Shown here: positions 12,586 through 24,586 of the stretch, in pieces
How positions within the stretch are numbered: position 1 is the stretch's first letter
Layout: every line of letters starts with the position of its first letter
Source: Vanilla planifolia
Lineage: Eukaryota; Streptophyta; Magnoliopsida; Asparagales; Orchidaceae
Assembly: GCA_023846275.1 (NCBI GenBank)
Contig: JAIUJO010000189.1
Location: 533,771 to 597,770, forward strand
Length of the DNA: 64,000 bases
Direction of reading: 5' to 3'
The notes under the pieces: model-generated
What the model was told of the DNA's origin: nothing
Databases searched by the model: none
The model's input: only the letters and a program-made list of their open reading frames with translations
Translations under genes and position numbers: made by a program

Positions 12586-12639
12586 CAGTGGCATCCTCAA
12601 GCACATCTCACGTACCACATTTAACCCAACAACAATTGC
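12586..12639 (-). other. SDA1: SDA1 pseudogene exon
   Basis: AG|GCAATTG ... CCACTG|GTATG; a 54-nt exon reading AIVVGLNVVREMCLRMPL, an almost unchanged SDA1 segment. The preceding exon (about 12725-12775) reads QFVHDRSLPE and ends GAG|GTGTT, so the two join in phase. Confidence 0.88.
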
Positions 12640-13921
12640 CTAATAGAACACAAGCAGCATATTGAAATCAGTACACCACTCAGTAATGACAAAATATTCA
12701 ATATCTAAAAAGAGTATAAAACACCTCAGGAAGAGAACGATCATGCACAAATTGATTCACTATTTACCCGAATTGCAAATTGGCAGGAAATTAAATTTAG
12801 TCCATCCATAACTAAACATAGCTCCATTAGCAAATACAGCTAATGGAATCAAAAACCAAACCTATCATTCTTAGTATTATTATCTACTATGAATAACTCA
12901 CTGCATTCATATCTAAACAGAAGTCACTTCAGGAAAGGAAATGAAATGTAATAGGCTGCCATGTACTCAAGGAATTAGCAGTGGCAAGAAGCTGAGATTA
13001 AAATTTTTCTTCAGTCAGAACTCTTAAAAATTTGTGGAGTGGGAAGAATGCACACCCCAATCGAACATATTTGATGACTTCTATTCCAGCCCTAAGACGT
13101 TATCCACTTTACAATTAAATCTCTGAGCAGCCAAAAGAAGAATCAAAATGAATATGCAAAGAAGTACGATTCTAATCTTAGAAAACAATTAATTTGACAA
13201 TCGCCTTTTGTGACCATAGGCTCCAAACCAAATTTCAACAATTCTCAATAAAGATTTTTAAAATTAAAAAGATCATAAAAGGACGTGCTAGCTACTGCTC
13301 AACAGATCATGACCTGGAAATTAGACCATTTTGTTAAAAAAATAAGAATTAAAATACAGGAATATTTAACGTTTTTTACTTGAAAGGCTGATATATTATG
13401 CTTTATGTGGAATTAACCTTGGTTGACCAAAAAATGGACCCATTTTGAAGCTTTTCATAGATTCGTTAGAATGTTTAAAATGCCAAAAACTCCAACATTA
13501 GTTAAAAATACTAGATAATATTGTACAATTACAAATTTTTAAACTAAGTAGTTTTTAACAATACAAATGAACTATGAATCTAATTCAATGTTCCCCATTC
13601 AATCTTCAGCTATATATATAATAATGACCACCAACACACCCATGTAAACAATCTGGAGCCTCAAAAAGAAGTTTAAAAATACGCAAAAAAATGATTAGGC
13701 AAGACTGAAAAAGGGAAAATCTAAGAGTACCAAAAAATTGCCATCAAACGATAGGTATCACCATTCAACCAAGTAAGGGGAAGCAGACATGATTAACAAT
13801 AGGGAGAAAATACCATTATAGAAGCAATCACGGCCAAGAAGTATAAATTTGATTATCTAATAGGTGCCTGCATTCTAAAACATAAAATAACTACATGGAG
13901 ATCGGCAAAAAAGCTAACCAC

Positions 13922-13975
13922 CTCAAATCGTTCATTGCATACATGAAGATGAGAGAAGAGCATCTCAGCAAAGCC
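13922..13975 (-). other. SDA1: SDA1 pseudogene exon
   Basis: CCACAG|GGCTTTGC ... TTTGAG|GTGG; 54 nt reading GFAEMLFSHLHVCNERFE, the SDA1 segment that follows the basic KKKKKAKLQR exon. Both splice sites are intact and there is no stop. Confidence 0.88.
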
Positions 13976-14057
13976 CTGTGGAGTTAGACAAAGTATGAAT
14001 TACAGCTTGGAACAAGAATTTTCAAAAAAAAAGGACTTCAATTCAAGGTTTATTAAC

Positions 14058-14204
14058 CAGTGCATCTTTAAGATGAATAAGAGGGTAGGAGTGTGCTACT
14101 TCATTTTTGGATGATTGACGTTGCTGCATTTTCATACCCCAAACAACACGTTGCAATTTTGCCTTTTTCTTTTTCTTGCTCAAAGTAGTGCCCTGGTGTT
14201 GTGC
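14058..14204 (-). other. SDA1: SDA1 pseudogene exon: basic KKKKKAKLQR segment
   Basis: A 147-nt exon reading AQHQGTTLSKKKKKAKLQRV, then GMKMQQRQSS and SYPLIHLKDAL, ending at ACTG|GTTAAT. The position expected for the acceptor AG reads GG, suggesting a damaged acceptor. Lys-rich stretch is diagnostic of SDA1. Confidence 0.88.
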
Positions 14205-15513
14205 CCAAATTTGTACAAAGATATCACTATTAGAAAAATATTTAAGAATTCCAGTACCTAACCCAATTCTACAGCAATGATCATACGAAACATGCATTAA
14301 TCATTGAAAGTGTTCCATAAGTCAGGTTTTTCCTTACAATACAATTACCATCACCAGCATTTTTGTAATCACATAGACTATAGGTAAAAGAAAAAAAATC
14401 CTACAAAGACATGAGAGACTATCGAGACCTTTCAGTGGAAATGGCACGTCCTTTTCAATTTAATAGCATAAACTTCAGTTAAAATAAAAATGTAAACTCA
14501 TGCTCAAAGTTCAGCAGAATAGAGTGAGGAACATGAAAATCTACAGATGGAATTGATGCAAAAGAGCTAAAATTGAGAAGATACATATCGAAGTTCTGAT
14601 GACCAATTTCTTTGAAATATTTTTGATAAGCTTATATCACCCAACAAAATTATAGAAGTCATCTGTGAATATTTTTTTTACTTAAGGTATAACGATGACA
14701 TTTGAAAATTCTCAAATTTATGCATATCAACTTCTCCACCTCCAAGTGACTAGGTTATTCTTTACGATGAATGAGCTTTGTCTCCAAAAACTACTCTTCT
14801 GAACACACAAGGGAGAAAATATCAGAATAATATAGCAAATCAACAGGTAAGAAAACCATTTCCAATATAGCAATCCATTCAAACATGTGAAATAGACTGA
14901 AGCACTTATAATAAATCAAGCATGTCTTAACCAAAGCACAAACTTTGAGTTAATGACTAGGCACAAAAAACTAATTGAATGTCCTCAAGTCAAATTGAAC
15001 AATATTAAAGAAATTTACCCAATTTGCCTAACTGCAAAGACCTGATTAGAATAACACTTTAGTTTTTAATTATTTAAGATTTTTAGAACATTAATAAAGA
15101 GCATTTATTAGTCAAACTAAAGAATAACTTGCTGGAATGACCGTCCTTGTAGATGGAAATAGACATAAAACTTAAAAAATAAATACTCGGTTGAAACTTC
15201 TACAACTAGAACAAAAGGGCTTTTACTTTATTGAATCAAGACTTGCACAATAATTTCAATATAAACTATTCAATCCAAAATCCAAGACCTTATGCAAATA
15301 TTTTGAAAGCCCCTTCATCATCTCAAAGTTAAAGTGCAATATATGTCAATCATTGTTTGCTGACCATTAACACCACAACATATCATTGAGTCTAACACCA
15401 CCTAGATTATCATATGGAATAACTATGACATCACATCATGCTTATTACATCTTCATCACTCCACACAAGAAAGCAAAAAATAAATAAATAAATTGTAGAC
15501 ACCAAATACATGC

Positions 15514-15618
15514 CTTATAGACAGCTTCCCTACTAAGAACGATTCGTGGATTTTGGATATATTCATCATCGTCATCACTTGAGGCTTGACCATCATCATC
15601 ATCATCATCATCAACATG
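15514..15618 (-). other. SDA1: SDA1 pseudogene exon with acidic GAT repeat
   Basis: AG|CATGTTGATGATGATG..., reading HVDDDDDDGQASSDDDDEYI then NPRIVLSREAVYK, and ending AAG|GCATG. The (GAT)n run codes for the Asp tract that SDA1 proteins carry here, so it is not merely a microsatellite. The donor starts GC instead of GT, the second such donor in this locus. Confidence 0.87.
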
Positions 15619-15894
15619 CTAATAACCAAGAAGTAGACACAGAGCTCATACAATGACCATGTGTTTCGCAAAAAGAAACAATAAAAAAGGCATAATAAGA
15701 TAACGAATGGGACTTAACCAATTACAGAGATAAGGAAAATATCAACCTTCAAGAACTGTGAAAGCATGCATTGCAAATAACATTAGCAGTTTGATCATCA
15801 AACCATAATTTTAAAACAAGAAATAATACATCAGTTATTATAAACAACAAAATTATGAAAACTCAGCAAAAACAGAGTATATTTGACATCACAC

Positions 15895-16077
15895 ATCTGT
15901 AGTAATGAGAAAAGAATATTTTGAAGCTTCTTATTTTTTGCTTCATTTCTATGTTTTTTGTTCATGTTTTGAATACTATGCACGACATTGGAAAATGCAA
16001 GTTTTCTGAGGTTTCGATCACCAACGATCTGAAGGTCCATATATAATTCAAGAGGCACATCCAACTCAACAATTTGC
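15895..16077 (-). other. SDA1: SDA1 pseudogene exon: N-terminal helical repeat region
   Basis: TATAG|GCAAATTG; reads QIVELDVPLELYMDLQIVGD, RNLRKLAFSNVVHSIQ and KHRNEAKNKKLQNILFSLLQ, closely matching SDA1 family sequences. No stop. The following exon remnant (about 15747-15814) reads WFDDQTANVICNACFHSS and then has a TGA at 15749; its 5' half is missing. Confidence 0.9.
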
Positions 16078-18617
16078 CTATACAAATAAGCAAAAAGTAG
16101 TTAAAAGCATAAACTTTCAAAGCAAACAAGAAAAATCAATAACACGCAAGAGAACTTCAATTTCTATAGAATCATCGGAACAACATACCTCTTGCAATAC
16201 TAAATAATATTATAAAAAAAATTCCATTTTTGTTATTTTAAGATCATTTGGTTTAATCTAATAAACTTTCATAGCCTTCATCTTGTCATTTGAAGTTGGT
16301 GAAATATTTCACATAAGCCATTTCTCTTAGCTTATAGTATACACTTTAAAACACCACTTATCCATCTCTCCTTCCCAATTCTTTCAGTTGACCTCTAGGC
16401 AACTCTATGATGTATCTTTCCATTTATCTCGAATGCCTCCCAACCATCTACTTCTATCACTTGTACCTCTCCATTGTCCTCAAGGTAGCCAAACCATGGC
16501 AATGTATGTCCAAAATTGTGTTAAAGATAATGCTTAGGTCTTCCTATAAGAAATGTGATATATTGTCTAAATATGCTAAAAGATTGACAAAGATGGTTAT
16601 ATCAAAAATGAGTTAATTGAAAAGACGTAAGAATTCCTACACCATCATGCATGGATACGTATAAAGAAATAATTTCAAGAAACTAGAATTAAATCATAAA
16701 TTTCACTATGTTAATTAACATCATGATTCATAAGAAGATAAATGTTACTATTATTCAACAAACTAGGCACATTGTCAAAAAACCAAGTTATTACCAATTT
16801 TAGGATTCAAGCATCAATACTCAAGCAAGAATTGAAATAGAAATGGGTTAGTACAATTTTGGATAAGTCTATGAATGATTTTGTAACGAATGTTTGTAAT
16901 GGGATTAAAGAGCTTAATGAGAACATAAAATGATTGTAACATTTTCTTAACATTACTTCAAGGAACAAAAAAATTTTCTTAATTTTACAAGGGAATCATC
17001 ATGAACTCAAATTAATCATTATTATGATATTTCCCTCACATGCTCGAAGAAGCATTACAAAAGGAAAAAAAGAAGCTAGCATTGTACATATTGAAATTAT
17101 GAAAAACTTGTACAACAAAGTAATGATGAGTGTATAAGGAGGCTTTATATTGATAAGGCATTGGAGGAGAATAAAAATAAATTAAAATTGCATATATTAA
17201 AAGTGATTTCGCACGCCTAAGGAGAACATATTAAAAATTTTTTAATTACAATTGAATTTCATTATGGCTATGCTTTAAGTCCTTGGGTGTGTTCGTAAAC
17301 TTAATTTCAAAAATGTTTTCTACCTATACACTAAAAGAATAAAAAACATTTGGAAAATTTCTCACAACTTCCATTTTTGCACATAAAAAGATAATGCTTC
17401 ATAAGTACTTTTGCACACGTCCTTTCATAAAAGTTTCTAACAACATAGCAATAAAAGACATCTTTATTTTTGCATTAATTATTGATGCAATTATAAAGTT
17501 CAGGATAAACAATTATTATGCTTTTTGCTAATAATTTAATACCAATTGATAAGACTAATCAAAGAGATAAATCAAAACTGAGACAAAGCAAATAGATAAA
17601 AAAACTGAGTCTATGAACAATGACTCTGAAATTTAAAAGGTATCGCATTTCTAGTTCTTATAATAAATATAAGGAATTTATATTTAGACAAGTAATTCCA
17701 AAAACAAAATGATTGTAATAGTTATCATAAAAAGAGGAACAATACAAAATTTACTTATTTTGAGCCTATACTTCAAAATGATAGAAAAATTAACAAAAAA
17801 AATGTCACTAATATGATCCAAGCACCGAACAAATATGACGAAAATAAAACATACTTCTGAGTGTGGTGTCATCAAAATATCACACTCAAGAATAAAGGCA
17901 AATTTATAAGATTGAATGGTATCAAATGTCAATTTATTAATACAAACACGCAAATAGAATAATTGCTATAGAGATAAAGCTTTTAAGTTTGAAGAGTAAC
18001 TCACTATAATGGAGAAAGTTCCCATTCTACTAATTGAAGACAAGCCTAACGAAAATCAATCTAGAAGATTTAGTTATATTAAAAAGTTTACTTTGTGATA
18101 CTATAAGAGAAGTAGATTACTGAATCTTTCCTATAAAAAAGGAAAAAATATAGAACAAAAAAAATTAATATTGATTATTGGAAATGGCTTTAACAACTTT
18201 GGATCCAGAAGAAAGGCATATAATGAAATGAAATAATAGCATCTTAGAATCAATGTATCTGACCTCACTTGATATGTTGAAGGACTGTTCTTGTAATTAT
18301 AATAATGGAATATGAATACGGTGTTGGCAGCCTAAACCTTTTTAATATAGGAATCTAGCAAAAGAAATATACAGCCTCACAAGAAATAGTTAATATTCTA
18401 TATTTAAGAAATCATGGGAAAAAGTGCCTGTTTTATTCTTTGTAGAGGGAAATCAAATTTTTACCTGGATCAACAATTAGAAAGGCCTAATCAAGTCTAA
18501 CAACTTATCAACATTATAATCTTCTCTTAAAGCTCAATGAAGTGGAAGTTTCCCATTTTCTCCAACGCCCAGCTCAAAATATAACTTTAGTCAGTACAAA
18601 CAAAAGATATTTCCAAC
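16078..18617. other. Intron and lost exon region of SDA1 pseudogene
   Basis: The SDA1 segment between exon 1 and the 16077 exon should be coded here but is not recognisable. Around 18470-18590 the minus strand reads a short NGKLPLH / REDYNVDKLLDLI run that I could not assign. Otherwise AT-rich with no gene seen. Confidence 0.5.
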
Positions 18618-18876
18618 CATTAAAACGAGCCAGGAACTTCGTGTGGTCACTGAGATCCTTTGGGACCACCGGGTCTGAAGACGAACTAAGCATGGATTGT
18701 TGAAGGAAGAGATGTAGGGACGATTCGAAGTGGCCCTAGATAAGGAGCAGCTCTGCCTCGTATTCTTCTGGGTCCAGCTTCATCCTGGATTGAAGCAGAG
18801 GAAGGCTCCGCCTATCGGATGCCTTTCCAAATGCAGAGAAGGAATCCGGTAAGAGGAGGTTCGTCGCCGTTGCCAT
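18618..18876 (-). other. SDA1: SDA1 pseudogene first coding exon
   Basis: ATG at 18876; after a Leu/Ser-rich start it reads RRSLPLLQSRMKLDPEEYEA, then (after a TAG at 18736, codon 47) HFESSLHLFLQQS and VVPKDLSDHTKFLARF, ending with the donor ATG|GTTGG. This is the conserved SDA1 N-terminus. It is noticeably less AT-rich than its surroundings, as expected of a former coding exon. Confidence 0.85.
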
Positions 18877-20338
18877 TTCTACAGATGAATTAACAAAACC
18901 CTATTCGAAGGGAAGCTCAGAAGAACCAAGCTAAGGAGCTTATGCAGTTTCAAGATGGCAAATGTTTAAATACAAAAGATAATTACTATATATTAATAAT
19001 TTATTAAACAAAAGAAGGGAGTATTGTTTTGAATTTGATTGGCGACACTAGGATTGCTCTACGCGTTAGTACGGGATTAAAATTTTTAAAATATTTCAAT
19101 AAAAAAAAATTTAATAATATATATAATTAAAAGATTGGGGTATTATTACTAAATTTTGAAAACATTAATATTCTTTCCTATACTATTATTAAATTATAAT
19201 CTATCAATAAGCACACCTTTAATAATAATATTTATTACAATTTTAAGATGCATAAATGTGCATCACAAATTTTTGTTATCATTATATAATATAATTATAC
19301 GATAAATAATACAGATTATTATTATTAAATTATAATTATACAAAGTTTGACAAACTTTATTGATAATACCAACAGCTTGAGGTTGCACAATCAAGACTTA
19401 ACTGCCATCGCTTACAATGCTATCGTCTAAGGAGATAATGCACATGATTAATCCAACTCGTACCCATGTCTTCTTGTAATATTGGCACCTAAGGAGGTAA
19501 GTGTAAAGTTTAACTATCCTTTCGAAAATGTCTTGTGTCACCACATGCAACACAACCTCCAAGGAAATAAAAGAAGAAAGGTAATATTTGGTCATTCTTT
19601 GTTGATGAACAAACTCAAATAGAAAGTGACACTTAGGGTTTAATTGAAGGCAATAAATTTTCTTACTTGAAGAACAAACATTTTTTTGAAGAGAAATATA
19701 ATTTTAGTTTATTCCCCTAGTTTTTCTCGTCATCCTTTGTGATCCTCGACTTAGGAGACCCCAAGTTATTAAATAATTTTTTTATAATCGCACTCAATAA
19801 AAATCTTTACTAAGTTTTTGTTGATTCCCTTGAATCTAAATTTGACATTAACATCTTTTAACATCATTTGTAAGAAACTAGATAAGTAAGCTAAAATAGA
19901 GACTGAGTATCTATGATATTGTTATTTGAAAGAGAATCTCTCAACACTTTTGGTTAAGAAGCAAGCAAAGTTCCTTACATTCCCACCTCATTAGTTTGTA
20001 ATCTTTCTCCTTCATCCACCAACAATCATTGCCATTTATTTTAATAACAAATAAAATATTTTACCAAATTTATTTCTTCTTATACTTTAAAGGGGCATAT
20101 AAGGTAATTTAATAACTCTAGCAATGGAGACAACACCAAATCCCTCTCTTCTAATTTAAAGCCCCAAAAGGCTCTTAGTAACACTCTTTGACATAATCAG
20201 TTTGCTTCCATTTTCACAAATCTTATACCTTGTAGTCCTTCACAACATCATCTTATTGACACCACAACATTGATTTATGAATCAAAGCCTACCACCTCTC
20301 CCCTAGTTAAATTTTTTTTCCCTTAACTTAATCTTAAA
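18877..20338. other. AT-rich spacer upstream of SDA1 relic, no gene recognised
   Basis: Would have contained the SDA1 promoter. I see no gene and no repeat with a second copy in the window. Short open frames here have no recognisable motifs. Confidence 0.5.
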
Positions 20339-20890
20339 TGTAACAACCCTCAAATCTCAAGCTATATCAAATAGAAAAATTTTATATTTAAGTCAAAAAA
20401 ATTGTGACAAAGTATTATTAAACTTAATCAAATTAATTTCTTAAAATATATTATTTGTATATAAAAATATTAAAATATATTATTTTTATATAAAATTATT
20501 AAAATAATAATAAAGTGCACATAATATATCATAAGTTCAAACTTAGGTAAAAATATACTATTTTAGTATATTATTAAATAGAACTCTTGGGAGATGAACT
20601 CAATGACATTGAGTTTGTAATTTCTAAAGATCTAAAAAATTTCTTATAAATTATTAAAGATACATGTATAAATGTAATTATCAAATGGACATGTAAGATA
20701 GTTTTTAAAATTTTAAAAATTATAATTGATGTCAAATCTAATTAGTAGTTGATAAATTTATAAATATTAAAGTATAAAATGAATCATGTTAAATTTATAA
20801 TTTTAGAAGTTTTGGCTTAAATTAAAACTAATTAGTGAATAATATATTTATAAAGATATAAATATTAGATTTTGATGGGGTATATATGTA

Positions 20891-21270
20891 ATTTCTAGGT
20901 TTCATTATAGAAAAATATTAAATAAGATGATAAATTTGTAAATAATATAATATTTAGGTGTTTTATAAAGATGACATATTGAAACCCATGAGAATAAGAT
21001 TTTCAAATTCTCAACAGTCATGGTATGGGTAAGGTAAAACATGATTTTAAGCATCCTCACTTCCTAAGCTTAATTCAACTGTGAGCTTTGAGGAGTTCAG
21101 GTCATCACGACCTTGTTGTCTTGGGCATATAAATAGGTCTAGTTTGCCCAATAGAGGCTAAGTTCAAGTGAACTTGTGTGCTCCAATGAGCTTTTTCATA
21201 TAAGAAAACTGAGAAGCAGAGTTGTGCCATTAGAGGAGAGTTGCAAAGGTTGAATCACCGATGATGTAAG
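20891..21270 (+). repeat. Repeat shared with 4417-4770 (LTR promoter region)
   Basis: Second copy of the block described at 4417-4770, carrying GCATATAAATAGGTC, a plausible core promoter, and a roughly 35-bp stretch lacking in the other copy. Confidence 0.7.
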
Positions 21271-22503
21271 TTCAAAAATTTTCTATTATGTTATTATGTT
21301 GAATTCATTGAAGAAAGAGTTGTGGTATCACAATATATGATAAGCTTATGATAGAGCTATGAGAAGGTTGTCAAAAAAAATTGTACTTGTCATTTTGCTA
21401 AATCACACTAATACTAAGGGCACAGTTATGGTTGCATAGATGAATCTATCATACAAAATAATATAAACATCATATTGTATGATCTATTTCAGAGAATTGA
21501 TAAGTCTAAATAGGTAGATTAGTACAATATTGGTGATCGTAAGGTGCAATTTCAAGTTATATGATTTTAACTGAGTTGAGTCATATAATATGACGCATTT
21601 ATCAAATTAGTATGAAAAGTGGATGATGTTAGAAGAGAGAAATAAAACCATTTAGTAAAATAGGATTAATCATATGATACAATCATTAAAGAAGTCTCCA
21701 TATCATATAGTGCAATTATATGGATCATAGTATAACATAAAAAATATATTAAAATATAAGGAGTCGAATTGGAACATATAATACAATATTATTATGGTAG
21801 AGTATGATAGTTTTATTAGATTTGTAGATTCGAATAAACTAATATATTAGGTAATGAGGAATAAAGTGGATCGTTTAATACAATAATGATATCATATATG
21901 TACGATAAAATATAGATTACTTAATTCTAGATAATTGTATGATACAATTTAAAGAATTGTTAAAGTATGATATAAGTAACAACTTAATGATAAAAAGAGA
22001 ATTTACATGATTTTAATTACTTATAATTAGTATGTATGTTGACCATTACATAAATATAATGTTTTAAAAAATTAAAATAAATTAAAATTCAAATGGGAAG
22101 TTAGTTGTCATATTTAGATAAAAAAATTAGATAACATGTTATGTAACATGATAGTATTATTTTAGTAATATTTTTTTAATATATTTTACAATAAATTTTT
22201 TTAATAAATAAAATATTAAAATATAAAAAAATTTATAATTTGTGATTTAACATAATATTATTTTATTTTGTTTCTTTAAAATTATATTTATTATGATGGA
22301 AAATACTTATATATTATAGTTTAGTATGATATTAATGATTTTTTATATTACTTGGTACATGACTTTATTAATTACATGATTTGCATTATTTTGTTCTTGT
22401 ATTTGTTACATAGCATCACAAAAAAAGTAAATAAAAGCAATATAAATTAAAAACACTTAAAATATAAATAATGTATATTAGTTTTTATAATAATAAACAG
22501 GCT

Positions 22504-22657
<154 letters not shown>

Positions 22658-22764
22658 TTTCAATAGTTTCGATTAACATACCATATGATATTATATAGCT
22701 GAAAAATAAAAAAAATAGCTTTTTAAAGATAGTTTCGTCAATATTATGCCTAGGAGATGTTATG

Positions 22765-23020
22765 GTATCGATCTTCAAATTAGACATTTTTTAGTGTGTG
22801 TTATGATATTAATGACACTAAATCCAATAGATAATATTATAAAGTATTGATCTTCAGATTAAAAATATGCCTAGTGTATGTGTTATGACGTCATTATTTA
22901 TAATGGATGATACTATAGCCAACCAAATTTTATCAGAAGATATAGCTACCATACTTATAATAGGGCACTAAACCAAAGGAGTTATCGTGGAGTATCAATA
23001 TTTGGATTAGACATCTACCA
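22765..23020 (+). repeat. Imperfect tandem sub-repeats in candidate LTR
   Basis: A GTATCGATCTTCAAATTAGA unit recurs as GTATTGATCTTCAGATTA 79 bp later and, more weakly, as GTATCAATATTTGGATTAGA at 22992. Each is followed by related TGTGTTATGA words in the first two copies. Interpreted as sub-repeats inside the LTR. Confidence 0.5.
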
Positions 23021-23697
23021 AATATTATTTAGATAAATTAAATAGATGATGATTCGAGGCTATATTGATATAATTATTTGATCTAATGAGAATAATGATT
23101 TAAAGAATATTGAACTTGTCGATTATATAAAATTTTAAAAATTAGAAAGAATAGAAAAACTAGTATTTATATTTTATGTTGTTTACTTATAGTATTCATG
23201 ACATTTAATATGATTTCAAACTTACACAAGTGGTTTATTATCATGGTTATGACATGGATTTTATTTTATTCAACATATTTGTTTATTTTAGCATTCCTTT
23301 ATGTTTAATTGTCCTATTGGATTTATCTTTTGAAATAATTAAGTATTATTTGTGCTCACATCATAGATTATGCATCCATTAAATTGAGATTTGGGGATTT
23401 GACACCAAGAGAGTTGACCACACCCTTAAGATTTCAAAGTGAGCAATACTTAGTATAGATTGGGTAATTGAAAGTAAAATTAAACATCAATTTGAACTTT
23501 ATATATATTGTTATACAAGTTATATCTATATTATATTACGATGATAGTTTATTTGTATAATTTTATTTTAGTTAGCACTAAGGATTTTGTGATATCGTCA
23601 TGTCTCTACATAGAATTAACTTTCGCTACTCAATATTTTATATGCATAAAACACTTGATTTTTTTATTTAATTAAGTGATTAGGTTGGTACCTGACA

Positions 23698-24586
23698 TTA
23701 AGACAATACCAACTCTACTTTATTAAGGAATCCTCTATCAATTTGATGAGAAATCCACCCTATTGTAGGCATACGAGTATAATCTACACATTTTTTTATG
23801 ATACTTCTCCTAATAACAAGTAGATCTTATCAACTCTAATTACCTAAGTTTTTTTTTGTATTTTGTTAACTCAAACCCTTGTATTTTTCTAAAGGAGTTC
23901 AAGATTATTAATTCCTTACAAGTCATTTCAAGACATATAAATGCAAGTTTTTTCACTTTTTTAAAAGATGTAACTTCCAAATGATTATACAAGTAGCCTC
24001 TAATATCAAATTTCTCTCTTAAGTAATACAAGAGCATATTTTCTATCTTCTTTTCCAGTTGCATTAAACCTAAGTAGTTCTTTGAATCACTCATTAATCT
24101 AAGATAACATTAATTTGAGCCCTTCAAGCCTTTCTCTTATTCTTCAATGATGCTTGTAAGGAAGCAAATCAAGAAAATTCTTGCATTACACAAGTAAGAA
24201 ATCTTTAACATGGATTCTCCATTGTACTCACAAGAAATCTTTAGAAGAATTTTGTGGCTCATTAATGAGAAAGAATTCTCCTTCGCACTTATTGGGAAGC
24301 CAAAAGGAAAAGCATATTTGCCATACAAGTGTCTCATTCAATGGCAAAAAAGACTAAGACTTGATAAGAACTTTCCTCAAAAAGCTTATCCAAGAGACCA
24401 CTACCCTCAAAGCTACTAAGCTCACCACGTTGACACCTCTAAATGAACCACCTAAAGAATTACTGGCACAATAAAGGGAAAGGGAAAATGCCTAAAGTTG
24501 AGGTATGTCTTAATGCACAACTGAGGCAAAATAAAGTTATGTAAATTGCATGATGAAAAGGAAATTGTTGGTAATTTGCTATAATT
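23698..24586. other. Spacer, no gene recognised
   Basis: Short open frames of up to 84 codons occur on both strands but none shows a recognisable motif, start context or second copy. Confidence 0.45.

Larger units (their letters stand above)
7979..18876 (-). pseudogene. SDA1: SDA1-homologue pseudogene with retained introns
   Basis: Minus-strand exons that together follow plant SDA1 (nucleolar factor of 60S subunit assembly and export, ARM/HEAT-like): 18618-18876, 15895-16077, about 15747-15814, 15514-15618, 14058-14204, 13922-13975, about 12725-12775, 12586-12639, 9116-9217, 8352-9002 and 7979-8113. Most have splice-like borders, so this is a decayed duplicated or former gene, not a retrocopy. 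Breaks: stops at 18736, 15749, 9215, 8970, 8860 and 8370, a frameshift near 8948 and another near 12765. Parts missing: the region after exon 1, the segment normally following the 13922 exon, and the basic C-terminus. Introns have been enlarged by repeats, notably 9218-12585. Family assignment is firm because many short diagnostic stretches recur in the right order. Confidence 0.9.

Noticed and set aside
15595-15618. (CAT)n microsatellite
   Set aside because: It encodes the Asp tract of an SDA1 exon on the minus strand, flanked by splice-like borders and conserved codons, so it is primarily exon sequence.
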